64,000 nucleotides of DNA, taken from NCBI RefSeq assembly GCF_002943565.1, contig NZ_PJCH01000001.1, forward strand, positions 372,001 through 436,000, in the 5' to 3' direction. Under the pieces are notes generated by a model. That model searched no databases. It had not been told where the DNA came from and saw only the letters and a list, made by a program, of their open reading frames with translations. Below are positions 1 through 7,720 of this stretch, piece after piece. The DNA is from Hyphococcus luteus. GTDB lineage: Bacteria; Pseudomonadota; Alphaproteobacteria; Caulobacterales; Parvularculaceae. The translations under genes were made by a program, and so were the position numbers. Position 1 is the stretch's first letter; every line of letters starts with the position of its first letter.

Positions 1-1
1 G

Positions 2-325
2 GGCGACGAAGTCGTGCAGCTTTACCTGCGCGATCCCGCCGCTTCAATCGCGCGGCCGGTTAAAGAGTTGCGCGGTTTCAAGCGCCTCCGCCTTGAAGCG
101 GAAGAAAGCGCTGAGGTTGAATTCGATCTCGCGGCGGCAAGTCTCGCTTTTTTTGACGCTGATGAAAAATGGCGCGTTGAAAAAGGAAGGATCGACGTGA
201 TGATCGGCGCATCATCGGCCGATATACGCGCGACGACGCGGTTCCGCATTATGAATGACGGCGTTGCGGCTTCGCCTGGCGCCGCCGTCGAAACGCCCGC
301 CAAAGTCATAAAGATTGAAAATTAG
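2..325 (+). CDS. Glycoside hydrolase family 3 enzyme, C-terminal end (partial)
   Basis: The reading frame is open from the window edge, so the gene starts upstream and only about 107 residues are visible. The text GDEVVQLYLRDP, then RPVKELRGFKRL and a closing beta-strand set fit the fibronectin type III-like domain that ends beta-glucosidases and beta-xylosidases of family GH3. That domain is structural; the catalytic domains lie outside the window. The stop is 16 bases before the lactonase gene, so the two are probably co-transcribed. A GH3 enzyme releasing sugars next to a lactonase, sugar-acid dehydratase and permease suggests stepwise use of plant or algal oligosaccharides. Substrate (glucoside or xyloside) cannot be told from this fragment. 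Confidence 0.8.
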   Translation, partial: GDEVVQLYLRDPAASIARPVKELRGFKRLRLEAEESAEVEFDLAAASLAFFDADEKWRVEKGRIDVMIGASSADIRATTRFRIMNDGVAASPGAAVETPAKVIKIEN

Positions 326-341
326 GGATAGGGGTTGAGAG

Positions 342-1388
342 ATGAAACAGGAAGCGTTGAGCGTCATGCTCGCAATAATTTCAGCTTATTCGGCGGGGGA
401 GCCGAACGCGGCGGCGCAAGAAACGACTGCGGCGGACGTGCAATACAGGGCTGTCGTTATAGACCGGCGAGACCCCCGTCTCGACGCCATCATCGCCCAG
501 GACGCCAAAGCGGAAATTATCGCCGAAGGCCTCAAATGGTCCGAAGGCCCTGTCTGGATCGGCGGCGCGGAAGACGGCTATCTCCTGTTCTCGGACGTTC
601 CCGGCAACCGCATGTACAAATGGAGCCGAGACGGCGGCGCCGGTGTTTTCCTCGATCCTTCAGGCGCGCCGCATGATGCGGAAGGTTTTCGCGAGCCGGG
701 CTCCAACGGCCTTATCCGCGACATATCGGATGACAGCATTCTCGTCGCCAATCACGGGCTGCGCGCGGTTGCGCGTCTCGATCTCAAAACCAGGCAATAT
801 GAAATTCTGGCCGATGAATATGGCGGCGAACCGTTCAACAGTCCGAACGACCTTGTTCTCGCAAGCGACGGCGCGATCTATTTCACCGACCCGCCTTACG
901 GGCTCGACGGTATTAGCGACTCGCCGATGAAGCGCCAGCCGGCGAACGGCGTTTATCGGCGCGATCCGTCGGGCGCCGTCGCCTTGCTGATTGACGATCT
1001 CACATTCCCGAACGGGATCGGCCTCTCGCCTGACGAAAAGACGCTCTATGTCGCCGTCTCGGACCCGAACAATCCGGTCATTCTTCGCTATGACCTGACG
1101 GCGGACGACATTCCGGCGAGCCGAACCGTGATCCATGACGGCGCGAGCAAAAAGGCGCAAGGCGAACCCGGCCTGCCGGACGGCCTCTCCGTCGACGCCA
1201 GGGGCAACCTCTTCGCCACGGCGCCAGGCGGCGTTCACATCTTTTCACCCGGCGGCGATTTGCTTGGCGTCGTCGACACCGGCGTAAGCAATGCGAATTG
1301 CGCGATCGGCGAAGGCGGGAAAACGCTTTTCATCGCCGCGAACCATCAGGTTTTGCGCCTGCCCCTCGCATCCGCTCATGCTGAATAG
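342..1388 (+). CDS. SMP-30/gluconolactonase-family sugar lactonase, exported
   Basis: A 348-residue six-bladed propeller of the SMP-30/gluconolactonase/LRE family, which opens aldonolactones to aldonic acids. The metal-site motifs are visible: KWSEGPVW near residue 68, FNSPNDL near 168 and LPDGLSVD near 285. The first 25 residues are hydrophobic and end in AAAQ, which looks like a signal peptide, so the enzyme is probably periplasmic. A purine-rich stretch (ggggttgagag) precedes the ATG. The gene follows the GH3 gene closely and lies beside a gluconate kinase and an IlvD/Edd dehydratase, so it should supply the aldonic acid for that route. The exact lactone (glucono, xylono or galactono) is not determined. 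Confidence 0.85.
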   Translation: MKQEALSVMLAIISAYSAGEPNAAAQETTAADVQYRAVVIDRRDPRLDAIIAQDAKAEIIAEGLKWSEGPVWIGGAEDGYLLFSDVPGNRMYKWSRDGGAGVFLDPSGAPHDAEGFREPGSNGLIRDISDDSILVANHGLRAVARLDLKTRQYEILADEYGGEPFNSPNDLVLASDGAIYFTDPPYGLDGISDSPMKRQPANGVYRRDPSGAVALLIDDLTFPNGIGLSPDEKTLYVAVSDPNNPVILRYDLTADDIPASRTVIHDGASKKAQGEPGLPDGLSVDARGNLFATAPGGVHIFSPGGDLLGVVDTGVSNANCAIGEGGKTLFIAANHQVLRLPLASAHAE

Positions 1389-1398
1389 GATTGCGACA

Positions 1399-1911
1399 TC
1401 ACTGCGGACCGAGACGCGCTTCGACCTCCCGCGCCGCCGCCGCGATGACGTCTTCCTGGTCAAGGTTTGCGTCAATCACGATCGCGTTTTGCGGCCGGAG
1501 AAGGGTTCGAAACTGCGAACGCAGCATGCCCGCTTTCATGAAATGGCCCGGCCGCCGTTCAAGACGCCGGGCAATCATCTCTTCGGGCGCGTCGAGGAAC
1601 AGGAAATCCGTTTTGCAGCTTATGCTTTCGCGCAAACGGCGCCTCACGCCCGGCGTCAGGGCGGAACAGCTGGCGAAAACAAGATTGCCCGATGCTTTGT
1701 TGACGGCGTCCGCCAGCGCGTCAATCCAGGGCGCGCGGTCCTTTTCCGTCAGCGGTTCGCCGCGCGTCATCTTCTCGACATTCGCGGCGGGATGAAAATC
1801 GTCGCCTTCAAGATAAGCGCCGCCGAAACGCGCGGCGAGGCCGGCGGCGAGCGTCGTTTTTCCGGCGCCGGCGACGCCCATGACGATGAAAACATGCGAA
1901 GCGGTTTTCAT
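1399..1911 (-). CDS. gntK: Gluconate kinase (gluconokinase)
   Basis: A 170-residue P-loop kinase that phosphorylates D-gluconate to 6-phosphogluconate with ATP in the cytoplasm. Visible motifs are the Walker A loop VAGAGKTTLA near residue 14, then LEGDDFHP and the substrate-side LTEKDRAPW that mark the GntK family. The frame stays open another 66 codons upstream, but that extension runs into the divergent gene and has no family resemblance, so the ATG at 1911 is chosen. Length matches typical GntK (about 165 to 180). It is convergent with the lactonase gene and divergent from the FAH gene. Its presence means gluconate can go by phosphorylation as well as by the dehydratase route next door. 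Confidence 0.88.
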   Translation of the reverse strand: MKTASHVFIVMGVAGAGKTTLAAGLAARFGGAYLEGDDFHPAANVEKMTRGEPLTEKDRAPWIDALADAVNKASGNLVFASCSALTPGVRRRLRESISCKTDFLFLDAPEEMIARRLERRPGHFMKAGMLRSQFRTLLRPQNAIVIDANLDQEDVIAAAAREVEARLGPQ

Positions 1912-1963
1912 GGGTCCCTTAAAATATCGTCGTGAACTGATTGATCGGGGAACAGGCTGGCGG

Positions 1964-3160
1964 ATGCAAGAACAAATGAAAAGCGATGCAATTTTCGATC
2001 CCGCCGCAGAGTTGCCTGAAGACTGGCGGTCGGGATTATTTGTCGGGCGCATCGACAGGGGCGAAGGCCCCTCGCCCGTCTTGTTGCGCGCAGGCCGCCT
2101 CTTCGACATCGCCAGCAGCGCGCCGACTGTTTCCGACCTTCTTGAAGACGCCGCCGCCGCCCGACTTGAGGGCGAAGATCTCGGCGATCTCGCCTCGCTT
2201 GAGCTTTCCGCCGACGCCTGCGCGCCGCTGCGCCTTTTGAGCCCCCTCGACCTTCAATGCGTGAAAGCGGCGGGCGTCACCTTCGCCGTCTCGACTCTCG
2301 AGCGAGTTATTGAAGAACGGGCCGGCGGCGATGCGGACAAGGCGGAAGACATCCGCGCCCGGCTCGAACATGAAATTGGCTCAGGGCTTCAATCGGTCAT
2401 CCCCGGAAGCGACGAGGCGGCGGCGCTCAAAACCGCGCTGATGGAGGCGGGGCTCTGGTCGCAATATCTCGAAGTGGCGATCGGTCCCTATGCGGAAATT
2501 TTCACCAAAGCCCCCGTGCTTTCGGCCATCGGCTGGGGCGCGGATATCGGCGTCAGATCCGATTCCGGCTGGAACAATCCGGAACCCGAGATCGTCATCA
2601 TCGCTGACAGCAAAGGCGGCGCCGTCGGCGCGACGCTCGGCAATGACGTCAATCTGCGCGACCTTGAAGGACGCTCAGCCCTGTTGCTCGGCAAAGCCAA
2701 GGACAACAACGCCTCCTGCGCCGTCGGACCGTTTATCCGGCTTTTCGACGACCGCTTCTCCATGGACGACGTGCGCCGCGACGACGTTTCCCTGCGCATT
2801 ACCGGGGAAGACGGCTTCTCGCTCGAAGACATCAGCTCCATGAGCAAAATCAGCCGCGACCCCGGGGATTTGCTGCGCCAGTGCTTTAATCAGCATCAAT
2901 ATCCGGACGGCGCCGCGCTGTTCCTCGGCACGATGTTCGCGCCGACCAAGGACCGGGACGGCGAAGGCGGCGGCTTCACCCATAAAGAAGGCGACCGCGT
3001 CGAAATCAGCTCCGAAAAACTCGGCCGCCTCGTCAACCGCGTCACGACATGCGATGCGGCGCCGCCCTGGGAATTCGGCCTGCGCGCGCTGATGCAAAAT
3101 CTCGCCAAAAGAAATCTGATCCGAACGCCGGATCGAAAAACAGGAAACGCCGATGACTGA
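1964..3160 (+). CDS. Fumarylacetoacetate hydrolase-family protein, probable 2-keto-3-deoxy-sugar-acid dehydratase (XylX-like)
   Basis: A protein of about 398 residues of the FAH superfamily. It opens with LPEDWRSGLFVGRID and PTVSDLLEDA, a start shared with the 2-keto-3-deoxy-pentonate dehydratases of oxidative pentose pathways such as XylX of Caulobacter. These are metal-dependent cytoplasmic enzymes converting 2-keto-3-deoxy acids to 2-ketoglutarate semialdehyde. The next gene overlaps it by 8 bases and encodes an IlvD/Edd dehydratase that would produce its substrate. The ATG at 1976 is an alternative start. A divergent promoter must lie between 1911 and about 1964. Pathway assignment is by family and context; no semialdehyde dehydrogenase is in view. 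Confidence 0.8.
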   Translation: MQEQMKSDAIFDPAAELPEDWRSGLFVGRIDRGEGPSPVLLRAGRLFDIASSAPTVSDLLEDAAAARLEGEDLGDLASLELSADACAPLRLLSPLDLQCVKAAGVTFAVSTLERVIEERAGGDADKAEDIRARLEHEIGSGLQSVIPGSDEAAALKTALMEAGLWSQYLEVAIGPYAEIFTKAPVLSAIGWGADIGVRSDSGWNNPEPEIVIIADSKGGAVGATLGNDVNLRDLEGRSALLLGKAKDNNASCAVGPFIRLFDDRFSMDDVRRDDVSLRITGEDGFSLEDISSMSKISRDPGDLLRQCFNQHQYPDGAALFLGTMFAPTKDRDGEGGGFTHKEGDRVEISSEKLGRLVNRVTTCDAAPPWEFGLRALMQNLAKRNLIRTPDRKTGNADD

Positions 3161-4883
3161 AAAGAAAAAAGACCTGCGGTCCAGGGCCTGGTTCGGCGGC
3201 GCTGACAAACCGGGTTTCATGCACAGAAGCTGGATGAAGAACCAGGGCTTTCCGGCGCATCAATTCAAGGGAAAGCCGGTCATCGGCATCTGCAACACCT
3301 GGTCGGAGCTGACGCCCTGCAATGCGCATCTAAGACAAGTCGCGGACCGGGTGAAGCAGGGGGTCTATGAAGCCGGCGGGTTTCCGCTCGAATTTCCGGT
3401 CTTTTCAAATGGCGAAGCGCTCTTGCGCCCGACGGCGATGCTGACCCGCAATCTCGCCTCCATGGACGTGGAGGAATCGATCCGCGGCAACCCCATCGAC
3501 GGCGTCGTCCTGCTGGTCGGGTGCGACAAGACCACGCCCGCGCTCGTTATGGGCGCGGCGAGCTGCGACGCGCCGGCCATCGTCGTCAGCGGCGGACCGA
3601 TGCTGAACGGCAGGCACAAAGGAGAGATCGTGGGCAGCGGTACGACAGTGTGGCGCCTCAGCGAACAGATGAATGCGGGCGCCATCACAGCCGAAGAGTT
3701 CATGAGCGCGGAAGAGTCCATGTCGCGCTCGGCCGGCTCGTGCAACACCATGGGCACCGCCTCGACCATGGCGTCCATGGTCGAGGCGCTTGGCCTCAGC
3801 CTTCCTCATAATGCGGCTATTCCCGCCGTCGACTCGCGCCGTTACGTGCTCGCCCATATGTCGGGCATGCGCATTGTCGACATGGTAAAGGAAGGATTGA
3901 AAATTTCAGACGTCGCAACCCGCGCCTCTTTCTTAAACGCCATTCGCGCCAACGCCGCCATCGGCGGGTCGACCAACGCCGTCATTCATCTGATCGCCAT
4001 GGCCCGGCGCATGGGCGTCGAACTTTCGCTCGACGATTGGCAGACCCATGGCCGCGACGTGCCGACCATCGTCAATCTCGTTCCCTCCGGAAAATATCTG
4101 ATGGAGGATTTCTATTACGCCGGCGGCCTGCCGGTCGTGTTGCGCCGTCTCGGCGAAGCCGGCCTTCTCGACAAGGAAAGCCGGACCGTCAACGGACATA
4201 CGATCTGGGAGAATGTGAAAGACGCCTCCTGTTATAATGAAGACGTTATCAAACCAATGGACGCGCCGCTCGCCGCGCATGGCGGCGTCGCCATCCTGCG
4301 GGGCAATATCTCGCCGCGCGGCGCAGTGCTGAAGCCGTCCGCAGCGACGCCGGCGCTGATGAAACATCGCGGCCGCGCCGTCGTGTTCGAAAACTATGAA
4401 GATTATCACGCCCGCATCGCCGACCCGGATCTCGATATCGATGAGAGCTGCGTCATGGTGCTGAAGAATTGCGGCCCGAAAGGCTATCCCGGCATGCCCG
4501 AAGTCGGGAATATGGGCCTGCCGCCGAAACTTCTGAAAAAAGGCGTCACGGACATGGTGCGCATTTCCGATGCGCGCATGAGCGGCACGGCTTACGGAAC
4601 GGTCGTTCTTCACGTCTCGCCCGAGGCCGCCGACGGCGGCCCCCTCGCCGCCATCGAAGACGGCGACATCATCGACCTCGACGTCGAAAAAGGCACGCTT
4701 TCGGTCGCGCTTTCCAATGCGGAAATCGAAGCCCGGCTGAAAGCCCGCAAAACGAGCGCCGCATTTCAGGACGACGGCTATGCGGGGCTTTACCAGAAAC
4801 ATGTTCTGCAGGCGGATGAAGGCTGCGATTTCGATTTCCTGGTCGGCTGCCGCGGCGCGGGCGTTCCGGCGGACTCTCACTAA
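3153..4883 (+). CDS. IlvD/Edd-family sugar-acid dehydratase
   Basis: A 576-residue iron-sulfur dehydratase. The cluster cysteines are visible in ICNTWSELTPC, GCDKTTPA and SAGSCNTMGTAST. The sequence groups by eye with the sugar-acid branch (xylonate, arabinonate and galactonate dehydratases) rather than with dihydroxyacid dehydratase, because of the NTWSELTPCN start and the AGGFPLEFPVFSNGE segment. It removes water from an aldonic acid to give a 2-keto-3-deoxy acid in the cytoplasm. It overlaps the preceding FAH gene by 8 bases, so translation is probably coupled. Together with the FAH enzyme it outlines a Weimberg-type non-phosphorylative pathway. Which aldonate is used cannot be decided here. 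Confidence 0.9.
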   Translation: MTEKKKDLRSRAWFGGADKPGFMHRSWMKNQGFPAHQFKGKPVIGICNTWSELTPCNAHLRQVADRVKQGVYEAGGFPLEFPVFSNGEALLRPTAMLTRNLASMDVEESIRGNPIDGVVLLVGCDKTTPALVMGAASCDAPAIVVSGGPMLNGRHKGEIVGSGTTVWRLSEQMNAGAITAEEFMSAEESMSRSAGSCNTMGTASTMASMVEALGLSLPHNAAIPAVDSRRYVLAHMSGMRIVDMVKEGLKISDVATRASFLNAIRANAAIGGSTNAVIHLIAMARRMGVELSLDDWQTHGRDVPTIVNLVPSGKYLMEDFYYAGGLPVVLRRLGEAGLLDKESRTVNGHTIWENVKDASCYNEDVIKPMDAPLAAHGGVAILRGNISPRGAVLKPSAATPALMKHRGRAVVFENYEDYHARIADPDLDIDESCVMVLKNCGPKGYPGMPEVGNMGLPPKLLKKGVTDMVRISDARMSGTAYGTVVLHVSPEAADGGPLAAIEDGDIIDLDVEKGTLSVALSNAEIEARLKARKTSAAFQDDGYAGLYQKHVLQADEGCDFDFLVGCRGAGVPADSH

Positions 4884-4950
4884 CCGGCGCGAAGGCGCGC
4901 ACTGAACGGGGCGAACAAGACCCCGTGTGAAACAGAAAGGAACGGAAATC

Positions 4951-4992
4951 ATGAAGAGACGCTCGCAAACCGAAACACGGAACGCCGGCTGA
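4951..4992 (+). CDS. Possible 13-residue leader ORF coupled to the permease gene
   Basis: ATG at 4951 is preceded by a purine-rich ribosome site (cagaaaggaacgg). It opens a 13-codon frame, MKRRSQTETRNAG, whose stop overlaps the GntP start codon in a TGATG arrangement at 4990-4994. The permease ATG itself has no good ribosome site of its own. Ribosomes ending the mini-ORF could therefore reinitiate on the permease. It could be chance, since such short frames are common. Confidence 0.4.
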   Translation: MKRRSQTETRNAG

Positions 4993-6350
4993 TGGCGGAG
5001 TGGCAGCCGCTGATCGCCACCGGCGCGGGCGTCGTCGCGCTTCTGGTTCTTATTCTCTGGGCGCGCATGAACGCATTCATCGCGCTCATTCTGGTCGCCA
5101 TCTTGAGCGCGATCGCCGGCGGCATGGGGCCGGAAGAGGCGCTCGACACGGTCATCGCCGGCATGGGCGGCACGCTCGGCTTCATTGCAGTCGTCATCGG
5201 ACTGGGCGCCCTGTTCGGCGCCATGCTGGAAGCCTCGGGGGGCGTCACGGTTCTGGCGAACAGCCTGCTTCACAAGCGCGGCGCCGGAACCGGGCGCTGG
5301 GCCATGGCGTTGATCGGACTTCTTGCTTCAATTCCCGTTTTCTTCGACGTCGCGCTGATCATTCTGGCGCCGCTTGTCTTCGCATCGGCGCGGCGCGTCG
5401 GAAAGCCGGCGATGACCTTCGGCCTTCCGCTTCTGGCGGGGCTTGTCGTCGCGCATTCCTTCATACCGCCGACGCCGGGACCGATTGCGGTCGCGAAGAT
5501 TATCGGGGCCGATCTCGCCTGGATGATCGTCTTCGGCCTGGTCTCAGGCGCCCTGGCCGCCGCCGTCGCCGGCCCCGTCTTCGCATCGATCCTCGATCGT
5601 TTGAAAGCGACGCCTTCGGGGCGCGACCACTTTTCCGGCGCCGAAGCGAATGATGAAGCGCCGGTGATGGGCGCCGGCGCCACCGCGGCCGTTATTATCG
5701 CGCCGCTCATTCTTATACTCGCCGGCACGCTCGCGAGAACGATGATCCCGGCGGAGGCTGCCGGCGCGCCGGGGCTCATCCGCAATATTCTCGTCCTTGC
5801 AGGCCATCCTTTCGTCGCGCTCATTCTCGCCTGCGGCGGCGCCTATATGTTTTTCCGCGGCGGCCCTGTGACGGCGAAAGCCCGGCTTTCTCTCGCCCTG
5901 TCGAAAGCCCTCGAGCCCACCGGCGCGGTCATTCTCGTCACCGGCGCGGGCGGCGCCTTCAAACAGGTTCTTGTTGAAACCGGCGCCGGCGGACAGCTTG
6001 CCGAAGCCGCTTTAAGTTTCGGCATGACGCCGATCCTCGCCGGGTATGTGCTGACGCTCCTGATCCGCATCGCGCAAGGCAGCGCGACGGTGGCGATGAT
6101 CACCGGGGCCGGTCTCGTGGCGCCCTTCGCCGAGAGCGCCGGGCTGTCCGGGCCGGAGCTTGCGCTTGTGGCGCTTGCCTGCGCGGCGGGCTCGGCGGCC
6201 CTGTCGCATGTGAACGATTCCGGTTTCTGGCTGGTCGGCCGGATTTTCGGCCTGACGCCGAATGAAACGCTGAGAACCTGGACGGTCACCGCCACACTGG
6301 CCAGCGTCGTCGGCTTCGCCGCCATAAGCGTGATGGCGCTTTTTATCTGA
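4992..6350 (+). CDS. GntP-family sugar-acid/proton symporter
   Basis: A 452-residue inner-membrane permease with about 12 to 14 hydrophobic segments. The family signatures are visible: ARMNAFIALILVA near residue 28, the loop VVAHSFIPPTPGPIAVA near residue 155, and QGSATVAMITGAGL with LSHVNDSGFW in the C-terminal half. GntP members import gluconate or related aldonates with protons. Its place at the end of the lactonase, FAH and dehydratase group says it supplies this pathway. The start codon overlaps a 13-codon leader frame. The sugar acid transported may be gluconate, given the neighbouring kinase, but xylonate or others are possible. Confidence 0.9.
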   Translation: MAEWQPLIATGAGVVALLVLILWARMNAFIALILVAILSAIAGGMGPEEALDTVIAGMGGTLGFIAVVIGLGALFGAMLEASGGVTVLANSLLHKRGAGTGRWAMALIGLLASIPVFFDVALIILAPLVFASARRVGKPAMTFGLPLLAGLVVAHSFIPPTPGPIAVAKIIGADLAWMIVFGLVSGALAAAVAGPVFASILDRLKATPSGRDHFSGAEANDEAPVMGAGATAAVIIAPLILILAGTLARTMIPAEAAGAPGLIRNILVLAGHPFVALILACGGAYMFFRGGPVTAKARLSLALSKALEPTGAVILVTGAGGAFKQVLVETGAGGQLAEAALSFGMTPILAGYVLTLLIRIAQGSATVAMITGAGLVAPFAESAGLSGPELALVALACAAGSAALSHVNDSGFWLVGRIFGLTPNETLRTWTVTATLASVVGFAAISVMALFI

Positions 6351-6479
6351 TGGCGCCGCATGACCGGCATGCCGGACAATAAACCCGCCGCTTTTTAACG
6401 TTGAATCCTGTGCGGTGTTTTATTCCGCAGCCTCTTGCGACGGCTTGGCCCAGGCGCGTTTTTCGCCTTTCCGCGGCGC

Positions 6480-6660
6480 CTGACCGTTGATCCACGGAGA
6501 CGCTATGGTTCGGGTTTTCGCACCAGAGCGCGTCGGTCGCGCGCTTCAGTCCCTCGCGCCCGCCGCATTTTCCCTGCATCCAGTGTTCAAGCCAGCCATC
6601 TTCGGTAAAGAGGCGGCGTAGCCGTCGAAAACGGCGGTTTCATCGTTGACAGGATGGGCG
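6480..6660 (-). pseudogene. Possible remnant of an NTF2/SnoaL-like protein
   Basis: Read leftward, two frames join into an NTF2-like stretch: NDETAVFDGYAA in one frame and LFTEDGWLEHWMQGKCGGRE in the next, with a frame break near 6610. The order 'short helix, FTEDG, W, GRE' is usual in SnoaL-like domains. No start or full domain is present and the rest of 6351-6696 shows nothing else recognisable. It lies in a decayed stretch with two other gene remnants. The match is by eye and weak. Confidence 0.3.
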
Positions 6661-6696
6661 AGCGCCGCCCCCGGTTGCGGCTCACCGCGCCGGCGA

Positions 6697-7284
6697 TCAG
6701 CGCTGATCCGGCGCGACGCCGCGGCGTTGATAATATTCAAGAGCGGCGGCGTGAACATGTTCTTTCACCAGCCCCGGCCAGCGTGCCATCTCGCGCGGCG
6801 CAGCCGGCAGCACGCTGGAAGCGGCGCCCTTCGCCTCCAGACAGGCGAGGATCGCATTGACGGTTTCATCCGGCGTTGACTCCCAGGCGGCGAGCGCCTG
6901 CCGGAAGGAAAGCAGGTTTATCTGCTCGCCGCCGGCGCCGCTAATCGACGAATTTTCGATTTTAAAATCATTCGCTTTATTGATCTCATTGACCGTTTCC
7001 GTCTCAACCGGAATCCAGTGCGCGCCCTTCACCTGAAGAAGCTGCGGCGCCATGGCGTCCGGCCCCTCCGCCGTCACGCTCATGATATTCCAGGTTGTCG
7101 CGTCAATACGCCCCTCTTTGATCGCCGCGGGCAGGTCGGGCGGAACGATATCGACAATTTCAACGTCGTCGAGAACGCCCCATCCATCCCGCAACAGCGC
7201 TTCGGTGAAAACCCGCACCGCGCTGGGACGCGGCGGCGCGCCGACGCTGTTTGCGCCGGAAACGGCGTTCTTCCAAAATGCCAT
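6697..7284 (-). pseudogene. C-terminal fragment of a TAXI-family TRAP transporter substrate-binding protein
   Basis: The 195-codon frame reads NSVGAPPRPSAVRVFTEALL, then VEIVDIVPPDLPAAIKEGRI and DATTW, the order seen in the second lobe of TAXI-type TRAP binding proteins (periplasmic solute receptors of about 320 residues or more). The first lobe and signal peptide are missing, and the frame begins exactly where an unrelated TonB-receptor remnant begins on the other strand. No TRAP membrane subunits are nearby. The gene is therefore read as a truncated leftover, not a functional transporter part. The conserved text suggests the loss is recent. Confidence 0.55.
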
Positions 7285-7696
7285 AAGCGACAGCCGGGAC
7301 GGCGTTATGCCCGATCCGTTCAGCTTCGTGATGGCACCTGTCGTCGGGCCTGAAACCTTCAGCGCGTTTACGCCTAAGTTCGGTCTGGAATTTCAGGTGA
7401 ATGACAACGTTTTGTTATATGCTCGGCCCAAAGGGGCTTCAAAAGCGGCGGATGCAATATCGGCAGCAGCCAACTCACGCCGTTCACTCCTGAAAAAAAT
7501 CTGGGCTTTCGAGCGCGAAGGGGGGGGATCCGCCCTGTTCAGCAACCGGCTGCGTCTTAATACGGCCTATTTCCACTACGTCTATAAAGACGTGCAAGCC
7601 CAGGACAGCGTTCAAAATCAGAGCCTCATCCGCAATGTCGGCAAGGCGGTCGTCGACGGCGCGATGGGTTGCAGGTCCGTTTCCAATATTGATTGA
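7285..7696 (+). pseudogene. Frameshifted internal fragment of a TonB-dependent receptor
   Basis: The frame encoding MPDPFSFVMAPVVGPETFSA and FTPKFGLEFQVNDNVLLYA is a typical beta-barrel piece of a TonB-dependent receptor. It then leaves frame: between about 7430 and 7505 another frame carries GFKSGGCNIGSSQLTPFTPE, the hallmark next step in these receptors. The first frame resumes with FSNRLRLNTAYFHYVYKDVQ and NQSLIRNVGKAVVDGA. Two indels are therefore needed to restore one protein. Plug domain, N-terminus and barrel end are all missing. It is an unmistakable decayed fragment about 410 bases long. Confidence 0.75.
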
Positions 7697-7720
7697 TGCT
7701 GGGCGCGCCTATCGAAAGCT

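Noticed and set aside
3933-5273. Open frame of 446 codons on the minus strand
   Set aside because: It is antisense to the dehydratase and permease genes, whose motifs are certain; its text is Arg/His/Ala-rich without any domain.
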